Positions 33,301-41,081 are shown, counted from the first letter of the stretch. The stretch: 52,249 nucleotides of DNA from Prevotellaceae bacterium (GCA_031271465.1 JAISVR010000021.1:1-52249), one strand, 5' to 3'. Notes: a model not told the origin generated them from the sequence alone. Numbers and translations are program-made.

Positions 33301-35460
33301 TCAATCATCGTTCTTATTTTTTGCCTGATATTCTTTAAGCAATTTATCTTGAATATCGGCAGGAACAAGTTCGTAGCTTGCAAATTTCATGGTAAACGAC
33401 GAGCGTCCGCCTGTAATGGCACTCAATGCAGTAGAATAGTTCGACAATTCTTTCAACGGCACTTTTGCCGTAAGTTGTTCGAAACCTTTTTCACTACTCA
33501 TACCCAAAATAATAGCGCGGCGATTTTGAAGGTCGCTCATAGCGTCACCCATTCGGTCGGAAGGCACTTGCACTTCGAGGTCGTAAATCGGCTCAAGCAG
33601 TTTTGGACCCGCCGCTTTGAATGCTTCGCTGAATGCATTGCGTCCGGCAAGTTTAAAAGAAATTTCGTTAGAGTCCACAGGGTGCATTTTACCATCGTAT
33701 ACAATTACACGCACATCGCGGGCATACGACCCCGTAAGAGGTCCTTCTTCCATTTTCTCCATGATGCCTTTCAAAATAGCGGGCATAAAACGGTTATCGA
33801 TACTTCCGCCCACAATGCTGTTGATAAACACCAACTTACCACCCCAAGGAAGATCGATAGTTTGTGTGTCGCGCACGGAGATTTTAAATTCCTGTCCACC
33901 AAACTTATACGAAGTAGGTGTTTCCATTCCCTCAACATAAGGCTCTACAATAAGGTGTACCTCACCAAACTGACCCGCTCCGCCCGACTGTTTTTTGTGG
34001 CGATAATCGGCGCGTGCAGCCTTGGTAATTGTTTCGCGATAAGGTATTTTCGGTTCTTCGAATATTATTTGAATTTTGTCGTTGTTTTCCAGTCGCCATT
34101 TAAGCGTGCGTAAATGAAACTCACCCTGTCCGTACACAATGGTTTGTTTCAATTCCTTAGAATATTCCACCACCCAAGTAGGGTCTTCTTCGTGCATGCG
34201 TACAAGAGCTTCGCTAAGTTTTTCTTCGTCCGATTCGTTTACGGCGCGTATTGCCCGACGGTATTTGTACGACGGATAATTTACTTCTTTAAATTGGAAA
34301 TCGGCACCCTTTCCGTTGAGCGTATTACCTGTGCGGGTATCTTTCAGTTTTACGGTTACACCAATGTCGCCGGCTACAAGTTCCTCGACCTTTTGTTTAT
34401 TCTGCCCCGCAACGCAATACAATTGATTAATTCGCTCTTTCGTGCCGCGGTTTTTGTTTACAAAATCGTCGCCTTCTTTCACTTTCCCGGACATTACTTT
34501 GAAGTAGGTAACCTCACCGATATGCGGTTCTACATTGGTTTTGAATACAAATAAACTCGTTGCTGCCGAACTGTCGGGAGCAACTTCAATTCCGTCGACC
34601 GTTTGTGCCTTTGGCATATCGGATACAAAAGGAACTACATTACCCAAAAATTCCATCAGGCGGCGCACTCCCATGTTTCGCCCGCCGCATACGCAGAACA
34701 CGGGGAAAATATCGCGTTTAATCAATCCCATACGAATACCCAGTCGCATATCATCTTCGGTAAGTGTACCTTCGGTAAAATATTTATCCATTAAGGCTTC
34801 GTCGTTTTCGGCTGCTGCTTCCACAAGACGGTTGTGCAGTTCGGCGGCTTTTTCTTTTTCTTCGTCGGGGATTTCCGAAATTACCGGTTCGGCTCCTTCT
34901 TCTTTCCAACTGTATTTTTTCATCAATAGTACATCAATCACGGCATTGAAACCTGCTCCAACCTCTATCGGATATTGTACTTGCACCACTTTGTTTCCAA
35001 AATTTTCGCGTAGTTGTTCCATCACCAAGTCGAAATTTGCTTTTTCATGATCGAGTTTGTTGGCGAGGAAAATAACCGGTTTACCAAGTTTTTCGGCGTA
35101 TTTAAAATGATTTTGTGTACCTGCTTCTATACCATACTGGGCGTTGAGCAGCATCAATGCAGTATCTGTAACTTGGATAGACGAAATTACTCCACCCACA
35201 AAATCTTCGGCTCCCGGGCAGTCGATAATATTCAGTTTTTTGTTCAGCCATTCTACTTGAATAACCCCGGGAAATACCGAATAACCATATTCGTGTTCCA
35301 CGGGGAAGAAATCCGAAACAGTGTTTTTTGCCTCCACCGTACCGCGGCGTTTAGTGAGTCCGGACACATTTGCCATTGCTTCCACAAGGGTAGTTTTACC
35401 TGAACCCGAGGCACCTACAAGCGAGATATTTTTTATCTCATTCGATTGATATACTTTCAT
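33301..35460 (-). CDS. EF-G paralogue (EF-G2 type) with non-canonical GTPase site
   Basis: A 719-residue translational GTPase with the five-domain EF-G layout: G domain about 1-290, domain II with VTVKLKDTRTGNTL, then III-V (GQGEFHLRTLKWRL, YRHKKQSGGAGQFGEVHL, VGGSIDNRFMPAILKG). G1 GASGSGKT (16-23) and G4 ANKLD are intact. Switch I lacks the usual RGITI (here EYGYSVF), and G3 reads DCPGAED where canonical EF-G has DxPGHxD, so the catalytic histidine is alanine. EF-G paralogues of this kind in Bacteroides (EF-G2) have been reported to support translation with little or no GTP hydrolysis under starvation; I recall this from the literature and infer the same role here. The canonical fusA must lie elsewhere. 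Confidence 0.88.
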   Translation of the reverse strand: MKVYQSNEIKNISLVGASGSGKTTLVEAMANVSGLTKRRGTVEAKNTVSDFFPVEHEYGYSVFPGVIQVEWLNKKLNIIDCPGAEDFVGGVISSIQVTDTALMLLNAQYGIEAGTQNHFKYAEKLGKPVIFLANKLDHEKANFDLVMEQLRENFGNKVVQVQYPIEVGAGFNAVIDVLLMKKYSWKEEGAEPVISEIPDEEKEKAAELHNRLVEAAAENDEALMDKYFTEGTLTEDDMRLGIRMGLIKRDIFPVFCVCGGRNMGVRRLMEFLGNVVPFVSDMPKAQTVDGIEVAPDSSAATSLFVFKTNVEPHIGEVTYFKVMSGKVKEGDDFVNKNRGTKERINQLYCVAGQNKQKVEELVAGDIGVTVKLKDTRTGNTLNGKGADFQFKEVNYPSYKYRRAIRAVNESDEEKLSEALVRMHEEDPTWVVEYSKELKQTIVYGQGEFHLRTLKWRLENNDKIQIIFEEPKIPYRETITKAARADYRHKKQSGGAGQFGEVHLIVEPYVEGMETPTSYKFGGQEFKISVRDTQTIDLPWGGKLVFINSIVGGSIDNRFMPAILKGIMEKMEEGPLTGSYARDVRVIVYDGKMHPVDSNEISFKLAGRNAFSEAFKAAGPKLLEPIYDLEVQVPSDRMGDAMSDLQNRRAIILGMSSEKGFEQLTAKVPLKELSNYSTALSAITGGRSSFTMKFASYELVPADIQDKLLKEYQAKNKNDD

Positions 35461-35577
35461 ATTATTGATTAATTTTTAAATAAATAATTGTGTTAAAAAA
35501 TGGAACGCAATTTAATATATTTAAGATTATAAAAATCAATCTTGAAGAAATATAATTTATGCTTTACAACATAATAA

Positions 35578-35606
35578 GTAGAGACGGAACCATGCCCCGT
35601 CTCTAC
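35578..35606. terminator. Hairpin after the KAS III gene
   Basis: gtagagacgg (35578-35587) pairs perfectly with ccgtctctac (35597-35606). The gtagagacg palindrome is a known type of intergenic repeat. It lies 27 bp beyond the KAS III stop codon on the minus strand. The rest of the 35461-35632 gap is AT-rich and holds no other feature I can name. Confidence 0.6.
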
Positions 35607-35632
35607 CACAACAATTAAACATAATAATATTA

Positions 35633-36769
35633 CTAAACCACTGTTAAACCTACCATTCCGTACGAGAAGCGTCCGCTTTCGGGAATGCCAAGCACAATGC
35701 GCTCACCTTTTTTGAGTTTGCCTGAATGGAACAACTCTTCTAAGCCTAAATAAATAGAAGCCGCACCTACATTACCCACCTTGGGCAGGTTGAAAAACCA
35801 TTTTTCGTAGGGTATTCCTATACCGGTTTCATTCATTGCGTCGCGCAATCGGTCGTGAAAAATCATCGACGAGAAGTGCGCAATGAAATAATCAACATCC
35901 GTAGCAGTATTTACATTGTGTTTCGTAAAACAATGCTTCATATAAGGCATCCAAAGCGTAAGGATTTTCTCATCAAGCAATTTGATGTCTTGTTTGAGCG
36001 AGAAAACGGAGCGTTCGAGCCATTCTTCTTCTGTATAATTCTTCCAACTCACCAATTCGCCATCGGAATTTTTTTCACAGCCCATATACATACAGGCATC
36101 GGCTTCGCTTGCGTACGAGATAGATTCTATCCAATCGAAACGCAACGATATATTACCACGAGGCTTATCTTCCAACAACATTGCTCCTGCTCCATCGGAA
36201 AGCATAAAGCGCAAGAAATCTTTTTCGAAAGCTATCAATGGTCTTTTGTTTGTTTCTGCGAGCTTTTCGTATTCCTTATCATAGTTTTTCGACAGGAAAG
36301 CTCCTGATGCCATTTCTGACCCCGTACAAATTGCTTTGCTTATTCCGCCGGCTTTAATGGCGTTGCAAGCTGCTTTCATTGCATGCACACCACTCAAACA
36401 TACACCCGACGGAGATATTATATCCATCGGGTGTCCTTTAAGTAAACCATGCGTCATAGATGCATGCGAAGGCATCATTTGGTCGGGATTGCTTGTGCCA
36501 CACGACAATAATTCTATATCTTGCAAACGAATTTCGTCATCAAATAGATTATTTATGGCATTGGCAGTTATCTCGGCGTTTGTATGTGTTATTTGCTGAT
36601 TGGTATTTAACGCATAATAGCGTTGCTTTATACCATTTTGCTTCAAAATTATGGGGCGCACTCGAGAAGGCTGTCCTCCAACTTTTCCCAGATAATCCTC
36701 CATGTGGTCGTTGTCTACCGGATTGTTAGGAAGAAATTTTGTGATTTTTGTTACAAATACTTCTTTCAC
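35633..36769 (-). CDS. Beta-ketoacyl-ACP synthase III family enzyme
   Basis: A 378-residue thiolase-fold condensing enzyme. The nucleophilic cysteine is C124 in SPSGVCLSGVHA, with the paired histidine in DYFIAHFSS and asparagine in KVGNVGAASIYLG, so the Cys-His-Asn triad is intact. LSDGAGAMLLED is another signature. Length exceeds FabH of primary metabolism (about 320), and the N terminus (VTKITKFLPNNPVDNDHMEDYL) is typical of a specialised Bacteroidota KAS III group linked to secondary lipid, aryl-polyene or resorcinol pathways. No acyl carrier protein or other pathway gene lies next to it. It is preceded by a TetR gene with 8 bp between them, forming a two-gene operon. Confidence 0.88.
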   Translation of the reverse strand: MKEVFVTKITKFLPNNPVDNDHMEDYLGKVGGQPSRVRPIILKQNGIKQRYYALNTNQQITHTNAEITANAINNLFDDEIRLQDIELLSCGTSNPDQMMPSHASMTHGLLKGHPMDIISPSGVCLSGVHAMKAACNAIKAGGISKAICTGSEMASGAFLSKNYDKEYEKLAETNKRPLIAFEKDFLRFMLSDGAGAMLLEDKPRGNISLRFDWIESISYASEADACMYMGCEKNSDGELVSWKNYTEEEWLERSVFSLKQDIKLLDEKILTLWMPYMKHCFTKHNVNTATDVDYFIAHFSSMIFHDRLRDAMNETGIGIPYEKWFFNLPKVGNVGAASIYLGLEELFHSGKLKKGERIVLGIPESGRFSYGMVGLTVV

Positions 36770-36777
36770 TGTTTTTT

Positions 36778-37383
36778 CTACTTCTTTATTGTATCGTAAA
36801 TATTGTGTAACAATTTTTTCACTTGTTCTACTGTTGCTCCACTTTCCATTGCAAAAGTATAAGACAGACCTACAAACGCATATCTAAATAGTTCAGCTGT
36901 ATTGCGAGTATTAACATCCGAGCGTATTTCACCCGATTTCTTCGCTTTTTCAATCATTTCTTCAAACAGTTCGACTTCTTCTTTTCCGAATTTAACAATT
37001 GCTTTTGCGCTTTCCTCATTTCTAAAAGCACTTTCAAGCATGAAAGAAAAATATCTGTTTGTTGTTTTTTTGGTACGATCTCCTAAACTTTTGTATAAGA
37101 AATCCATCGTTTCTTCTACCTTTTCCGAATAACAGTCGATAAACTGCTTGAGCGATGAACCCATACAGTCGCCAAATTTTTCTTTTGGTGTATGAACATT
37201 GACAACATACTTGCTGAGTACGGCACGGTACATTTCTTCTTTACCTATAAAATGCCTGAACAATCCGGAGTTATTACTCAGCCCTGCAGCTACTGCAATC
37301 TCGGTGGTGGAGCTGCCTTTATATCCGCCCATCATGAACGCTTTTGCAGCTTCTTCGATAATTTTTTCTTTTGAAGTTACCAT
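36778..37383 (-). CDS. TetR/AcrR-family transcriptional regulator
   Basis: A 201-residue repressor-type protein. Residues about 3-50 form the TetR helix-turn-helix (KEKIIEEAAKAFMMGGYKGSST ... GLSNNSGLFRHFIGKEEMYRAV). The remainder is the helical ligand-binding and dimerisation domain. The ATG at 37383 is preferred over the in-frame codon at 37410 because it lies directly before the HTH. A TACCTTTG -7 box (37408-37415) lies 24 bp upstream. It is co-transcribed with the KAS III gene and probably controls it, and perhaps itself, in response to a fatty-acyl or lipid signal; that ligand is inferred. Confidence 0.9.
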   Translation of the reverse strand: MVTSKEKIIEEAAKAFMMGGYKGSSTTEIAVAAGLSNNSGLFRHFIGKEEMYRAVLSKYVVNVHTPKEKFGDCMGSSLKQFIDCYSEKVEETMDFLYKSLGDRTKKTTNRYFSFMLESAFRNEESAKAIVKFGKEEVELFEEMIEKAKKSGEIRSDVNTRNTAELFRYAFVGLSYTFAMESGATVEQVKKLLHNIYDTIKK

Positions 37384-37407
37384 CTTAGTTGAATTTTTAA
37401 ATTTCGC

Positions 37408-37415
37408 CAAAGGTA
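37408..37415 (-). promoter_or_regulatory. -7 box of the TetR/KAS III operon
   Basis: On the minus strand it reads TACCTTTG, an exact TAnnTTTG match. T-rich sequence upstream includes TTTG at slightly short spacing. Confidence 0.5.
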
Positions 37416-37735
37416 ATACTTTTTGTAAAACAAAAAATAAATTATTGATATTTTTTTAAGATAATAACAATCAAAGCCTAATTTAGGTAAAATTCTCCAT
37501 TTTGAGAACAAGACGGGAGTTATCGTGCGGTTTCTGTAATCAAACACGCAGTATGAGAAGCTCTTTTATTTTCCGATGCAGTATTTTTAATATATTTAAC
37601 TTCAATCATTTACAGCTTTCGTGGTACAAATGCGGTACATTAAACATCTAATTATCAATAAATAACGGAAAATAAATATTATTTACCTACAAAGATAAAT
37701 GATTTTTTGAGATAAAAAACGATAGGTTTAAGCAA

Positions 37736-37764
37736 AAAAAATCCCGCACTTGACGGGAATTTTT
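37736..37764. terminator. Terminator of the lysis-like cassette
   Basis: tcccg (37742-37746) and cggga (37754-37758) form a stem extended by A/T pairs, with A and T runs on either side, so it can act in both directions. It lies 24 bp beyond the stop of the minus-strand u-spanin-like gene. Confidence 0.7.
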
Positions 37765-37787
37765 GCAGAAAAGTGGCATTAAAAAAG

Positions 37788-38174
37788 TCATTTTTTCAGT
37801 TTCAGTACAAAATAAACGATGAGAAACAATAAAAATACAAGGGCAATCCGCCCACACCATATTTGGAAATGTTGCCACCCCGACAACTTGGCTTTTTTCT
37901 CTTTGACAATCTCAACCGGATAAGGCACACGGATTGTATCTGTTTTGAAAATGCTGTCTGTTTTGATTTTATCACGATACAGGTAACTGTACTTTTCGAG
38001 AAAAACGGTATCGCCTTTGATAGCAAAGAAAACGCTATCCCGAAAATATATACTGTCCCGCAGGTAGTTGTCCCGGTATTCGATTTTTGTTGTTTCAACC
38101 GGAATGTATTGCGGCGTTTTGCAGGAACTGCAAAAGCAAAGCAACAGGACTATAAAAATACTTGTATTTTTCAT
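37788..38174 (-). CDS. u-spanin-like lipoprotein with C-terminal membrane anchor
   Basis: A 128-residue protein with an N-terminal lipoprotein signal (MKNTSIFIVLLLCFCSSC, lipobox cysteine), a middle of polar beta-type repeats (YRDNYLRDSIYFRDSVFFA), and a C-terminal transmembrane helix (ALVFLLFLIVYFVLKLKK). A lipid anchor for the outer membrane plus a membrane helix for the inner membrane is the topology of unimolecular spanins, which fuse the two membranes at the end of phage lysis. Its ATG overlaps the stop of the lysozyme gene as ATGA, so it is translated with it. Similar proteins in Bacteroidota elements are annotated only as hypothetical. The spanin role is inferred from topology and neighbours; an ordinary lipoprotein remains possible. 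Confidence 0.7.
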   Translation of the reverse strand: MKNTSIFIVLLLCFCSSCKTPQYIPVETTKIEYRDNYLRDSIYFRDSVFFAIKGDTVFLEKYSYLYRDKIKTDSIFKTDTIRVPYPVEIVKEKKAKLSGWQHFQIWCGRIALVFLLFLIVYFVLKLKK

Positions 38175-38584
38175 TGCATCGTAATTTTAGTTTGTAGATT
38201 AAAACCTGCTTTTATTTGCAAAATATCGGCGTTTACACCATTTTCGACAAAGGACATTGCCGACACGATTAAAATGTATTTGTCGCCACTTGTGGCGGTC
38301 AAAGCCTCATCGGCGGCAACGCCCGAATATTTGGCAACGGTGGCGATGTACGCCCCTGTGTTGTTCTCGTTTGGCGGTGCAAACCTTGTTATTATCTTTT
38401 CAATGGTATTTAAACCGTATTTTGTCAAATAGGTATGCAGCGTTACAAACGCGGCACGATAGCCGTATTCGATACTTTCGTACTGTTCAAAATCTTTGTC
38501 GGTACTCATTTTTTCTCCTTTGAATGTGTCGCGGCTGTGCCTTAAATTCAAAGGATTGTTATTTCTTATTCCTCGTGGTTTCAT
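38171..38584 (-). CDS. P5-type lysozyme/lytic transglycosylase-like protein
   Basis: A 137-residue protein starting MKPRGIRNNNPLNLRHSRD, the hallmark of phage structural protein P5-like muralytic enzymes; the later FETVHTYLTKYG-like VTLHTYLTKYGLNTIEKII and TRFAPPNENNTGAYIATVAK are also typical. There is no signal peptide, so passage to the cell wall would need a holin or delivery in a virion. It overlaps its upstream and downstream neighbours by 4 bp (ATGA at both ends), the tight packing typical of lysis modules. It would cleave peptidoglycan; the catalytic residue is not certain from sequence. Confidence 0.8.
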   Translation of the reverse strand: MKPRGIRNNNPLNLRHSRDTFKGEKMSTDKDFEQYESIEYGYRAAFVTLHTYLTKYGLNTIEKIITRFAPPNENNTGAYIATVAKYSGVAADEALTATSGDKYILIVSAMSFVENGVNADILQIKAGFNLQTKITMQ

Positions 38585-38871
38585 TTGTTTTGCTTTTTTA
38601 GTTCGTTTTTAACCGGGCAGTTTTTTTCATCTCTGCAATCTGAAATACGGCTTAATGCCTGTTCCAATCGCTGTATCTTGTTGCTCAAAAGGTCAATTTT
38701 TCTTGTGAGCGGCGTGATGAGGTATTGGTCGTTGAGTTTCAGCAATTTTTCGGCGTGGTCGGATTTTATGATTTCGACTTCTGCCAAACTTTTACGCCTG
38801 CCGCCCAACCACCCCACAATCAGCGTGATTATTGACACTGCAAACGGCAATATTTGATTTATAATTTCCAT
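38581..38871 (-). CDS. Holin-like small membrane protein
   Basis: A 96-residue protein with one N-terminal transmembrane helix (INQILPFAVSIITLIVGWLGG), a basic turn (RRKS) and a long amphipathic coiled coil (VEIIKSDHAEKLLKLNDQYL ... IDLLSNKIQRLEQALSRI), then a cysteine-containing tail. It precedes the lysozyme gene with an ATGA overlap. Small single-span proteins in this position often act as holins or pinholins, but the coiled coil would also fit a membrane-tethered scaffold. No sequence motif settles the matter. Confidence 0.6.
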   Translation of the reverse strand: MEIINQILPFAVSIITLIVGWLGGRRKSLAEVEIIKSDHAEKLLKLNDQYLITPLTRKIDLLSNKIQRLEQALSRISDCRDEKNCPVKNELKKQNK

Positions 38872-38887
38872 ACGATTTTTATTTAAT

Positions 38888-38918
38888 GGTTATAAAAAGA
38901 AAGCCGCAAACGCGGCTT
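38888..38918 (-). terminator. Terminator after the DUF6266 gene
   Basis: aagccgc (38901-38907) and gcggctt (38912-38918) form a perfect stem; on the minus strand the hairpin is followed by tctttttat. It separates the DUF6266 gene from the lysis-like cassette, so partial termination here could set the ratio of their expression. Confidence 0.85.
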
Positions 38919-38946
38919 CCCCTGCAAGAAAACATTTTGCCTACGC

Positions 38947-39585
38947 TTAGGCAACTTCAAAAACACCCAAATACACACTGTTGGCAACTTCTTTTCCGTC
39001 TTCGGATATAAAGCCTAAATAAGCGTGAACCTCATCGCCTGACCAGCCTGCAGGAAGTTCGACGGCTTGCGTTCCTGTCACGCGCTCTGCGCCTGCGGTG
39101 TCGGTAACGGCTTCTTCTTTGGCAGGATTGAGTACGGCAATCAACGCTTTGTCGGTTTGCTTGGCAGAGTTTACACCGCTGTTGTCATCCCAGGTGAAAA
39201 CAAGGTCTCTGTTATCAAGCTCAGCCGTTGCATTAGCGGCAGGCGTTAATGAACCGCGAGAAGCCAAGCCTTTGCTTGGGTCAATTTCATAATCAGGATA
39301 AGTTCCTGTTATGGCGTTGGCAAGTGTGTAGGACATAGCCGCATTGAACGGTGATTGACGGTGTGCGTACAACTTCCACCCTGTACGCAAAAATCCTGTC
39401 ATTGGTTTGAGCAATGCAAGTGCAAGTGCAAATTTTGTGCGCTGGCTGATTTGACCCACTGTGCGGGGATTTTTTACATTTTGCGGCAGTGAGCGCATAT
39501 AAGAAATGCCTTTCCAGCTTCCGCCTACGACTGTTCCGACTTTTCCGGAAAAGCCGCCTAAAATTCCTTTTTTAATTGTTCCCAT
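38947..39585 (-). CDS. DUF6266 family protein
   Basis: A 212-residue protein of the DUF6266 family, found in Bacteroidota mobile elements. N-terminal words MGTIKKGILGGFSGKVGTVVGG and SWKGISYMRSLP are diagnostic. The middle (ISQRTKFALALALLKPMTGF) is helical and the C-terminal half (LVFTWDDNSGVNSAKQTDKALIAVLNP) looks like a beta-sandwich. There is no signal peptide. No function is established that I know of. Its place directly ahead of a lysis-like cassette, followed by a strong terminator as highly expressed virion genes often are, suggests a virion or coat component; this is a hypothesis. Confidence 0.8.
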   Translation of the reverse strand: MGTIKKGILGGFSGKVGTVVGGSWKGISYMRSLPQNVKNPRTVGQISQRTKFALALALLKPMTGFLRTGWKLYAHRQSPFNAAMSYTLANAITGTYPDYEIDPSKGLASRGSLTPAANATAELDNRDLVFTWDDNSGVNSAKQTDKALIAVLNPAKEEAVTDTAGAERVTGTQAVELPAGWSGDEVHAYLGFISEDGKEVANSVYLGVFEVA

Positions 39586-39860
39586 TTTTCTAAAATTTAA
39601 AGGATTGATACTTATTTTACTTGGAGTTGGTACGGCTTTGGTATAGCCTTGACCTTTTCCAAAAACAAAAATACAATGGTGTTTTATGTCCTTTTTGATA
39701 TTGGTTTCGTATGCTGTTGATTGCTGTAATTTGCTTTATAACAGATAAAAAAACAACAATTATTTTTCCCCCGAAAAAGAAGAAAAAAGAAAAACGAGGA
39801 AAGAAAAAAGGATATGCTTTTTCCACAGCAATGAAGCGGCGGCTGTCAAGGTTTTTTGGG

Positions 39861-39900
39861 AAAATACTACCCGAAGCGTAGCGCAGGTGTGGAGATTTTT
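39861..39900. repeat. 40-bp direct repeat, copy 1
   Basis: Begins aaaatactacccgaagcgta and ends ggtgtggagattttt. It matches 40811-40849 with one substitution and one single-base gap. Confidence 0.9.
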
Positions 39901-40001
39901 TCAAAAACCCGCAGGGCTTGACCTTTACTGCCGGTAAGCATAATTGCTATTTTTGCATATTCACTTTTTTTCGGGAGAAATTAAAGACAAAGCGAAATTG
40001 T

Positions 40002-40048
40002 CATTTTGCCATATTTCCATTTTGGACATTTGGCAATTTGGATATTTC
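40002..40048. repeat. 47-bp direct repeat, copy A
   Basis: cattttgccatatttccatt ... ggatatttc; 45 of 47 positions match copy B at 52197-52243 inside the 5' part of the DUF3987 gene, with the final 31 bp identical. On the minus strand the segment can be translated as ISKLPNVQNGN(M)AK, the same words as in the DUF3987 protein, so it is probably a relic of a DUF3987 5' end. Confidence 0.88.
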
Positions 40049-40131
40049 ATAACCTGCGTGGAACGCAAATAAAATAAAAAATGTAACTGTTTTAAGGGGT
40101 GGGTGGTCGGGGGTTGGCGTGGGAGTAGCAA

Positions 40132-40149
40132 CAAAACAACGCAGGTAAA
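40132..40149 (+). repeat. 18-bp inverted repeat, left arm
   Basis: caaaacaacgcaggtaaa, the exact reverse complement of 40918-40935. The arms enclose about 770 bp of the GC-rich non-coding region. Confidence 0.85.
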
Positions 40150-40810
40150 ACAGCCCTGAGCGCAGCACTAAAAATGCAGCGAAATGGAGCGTAGCGGAAT
40201 GGGAGTGCATTTTTTGGTTGCTGCATTAAAGGCGGCGAGCCGACTGCGAGTGGAGCGAGGGTGGCAGACACGGATAGCCCGCAATGGAGTGATAATGGAA
40301 TGAAGGCTGTGGCTGCCTACGGTTTACCGCAGGGCTGGCGCGATTTTTTGCCGTGAAGTGTAGTTTTTTTGCGGGGTCGGGCAAGGGCAGGAATGAAAGA
40401 ATGGAATGCAGGGCAGCGTAATGGAGTGAATGAATGACTGTGCTTGCTTGGGTTAGATAACTTTTTGCGGTGTGAGTGGCGGGAGGTACGACCGGAGCGA
40501 ACACGGCAAAGACCGCTGAAAAAGGGTTGGGAGCAAAAAACGAAACGGAACAAAGCAAAAAGCGTGACAGCCCGATTAGCCCAAGCGACCCGCAGGCGAG
40601 CATAAACACAGCGGCGGTTGCTCCCTTTCTAAAAATTTATGAGCGTAGCGAATGCCTTGTTGGGGTTTCAAGGGGGCAAGAGTAGCCGCTACTGACAACC
40701 GAAATGACCGTTTGCAGGGAAAACAAGCCGGCACGCCATTGTGAGCACCAAGCGTAGCGGGTTGGAGCGCAGCAATGGAGTGTGGCGGCGTTAGCGGCAA
40801 GGGCGGCGAA

Positions 40811-40849
40811 AAAATACTACCCGAAGTGTAGCGAGGTGTGGAGATTTTT
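40811..40849. repeat. 40-bp direct repeat, copy 2
   Basis: Partner of 39861-39900, 950 bp away in the same orientation. Confidence 0.9.
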
Positions 40850-40917
40850 TTTAGCCGCTTGTTTTACCCTTGTCCGCTATGTTTTTCCCGAATAAGGGAA
40901 TGAGGGCGGAAGACCGC

Positions 40918-40935
40918 TTTACCTGCGTTGTTTTG
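40918..40935 (-). repeat. 18-bp inverted repeat, right arm
   Basis: tttacctgcgttgttttg, the reverse complement of 40132-40149. Confidence 0.85.
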
Positions 40936-40972
40936 GTGCGGAGCTTTGAACACAGATTTATACCGATTAAAT

Positions 40973-41014
40973 AAAAAAAAGAAATCCCCAAATCCTAAAA
41001 GTGAGGATTTAGGG
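40973..41014 (-). terminator. Terminator of the candidate defence operon
   Basis: On the minus strand, ccctaaatcct pairs with aggatttgggg (one bulge), followed by a T8 run. It lies about 70 bp beyond the stop codon of the AlbA_2 gene. Between the two are four closely spaced tgagcc(a/g)att words (41039-41078). Confidence 0.8.
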
Positions 41015-41081
41015 AATATTGGGAATTTGGGAAAATTTGAGCCGATTATGAGCCAATTGAGCCAATTATGAGCCAATCACT

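Larger units (their letters stand above)
37384..37787. other. Gene-free junction between chromosome genes and the inferred mobile element
   Basis: About 400 bp without a plausible gene. It contains the TetR promoter, AT-rich sequence, a segment with two GTAC words (gtggtacaaatgcggtaca at about 37621), and at the right the element's terminator. I suspect the left end of the element lies here because all genes beyond it are phage- or plasmid-like, but no attachment site duplication can be confirmed inside the window. Confidence 0.45.
39586..41081. other. 1.5-kb non-coding, repeat-rich region
   Basis: No reading frame here looks like a real protein; the longest minus-strand frame (39617-39904, 95 codons) is low-complexity phenylalanine/lysine sequence running through a repeat. 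The region holds copy A of the 47-bp direct repeat (40002-40048), two copies of a 40-bp repeat (39861-39900, 40811-40849), an 18-bp inverted repeat (40132-40149, 40918-40935), many gagcgtagcg/aatggagtg words, and a GC-rich, purine-biased stretch at 40080-40800 unlike the flanks. It could be a decayed mobilisation region, a replication origin or a structured RNA; I cannot decide. Confidence 0.7.

Noticed and set aside
37600-37660. Phage attachment site around gtggtacaaatgcggtaca
   Set aside because: No second copy is found in the window and no integrase or tRNA is adjacent, so it is only a hint of a boundary.
39617-39904. 95-codon minus-strand gene upstream of the DUF6266 gene
   Set aside because: The translation is a run of Phe/Lys/Arg residues from poly-purine DNA and passes through the 40-bp repeat, so it is probably not coding.
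40226-40609. Minus-strand protein genes in the GC-rich region (127 and 78 codons)
   Set aside because: Low-complexity Ser/Pro/His/Phe translations, several overlapping frames, and repeats within them; no domain words.
40864-41076. 70-codon minus-strand gene after the AlbA_2 gene
   Set aside because: It translates the terminator hairpin and the tgagccaatta words; no sign of a real protein.
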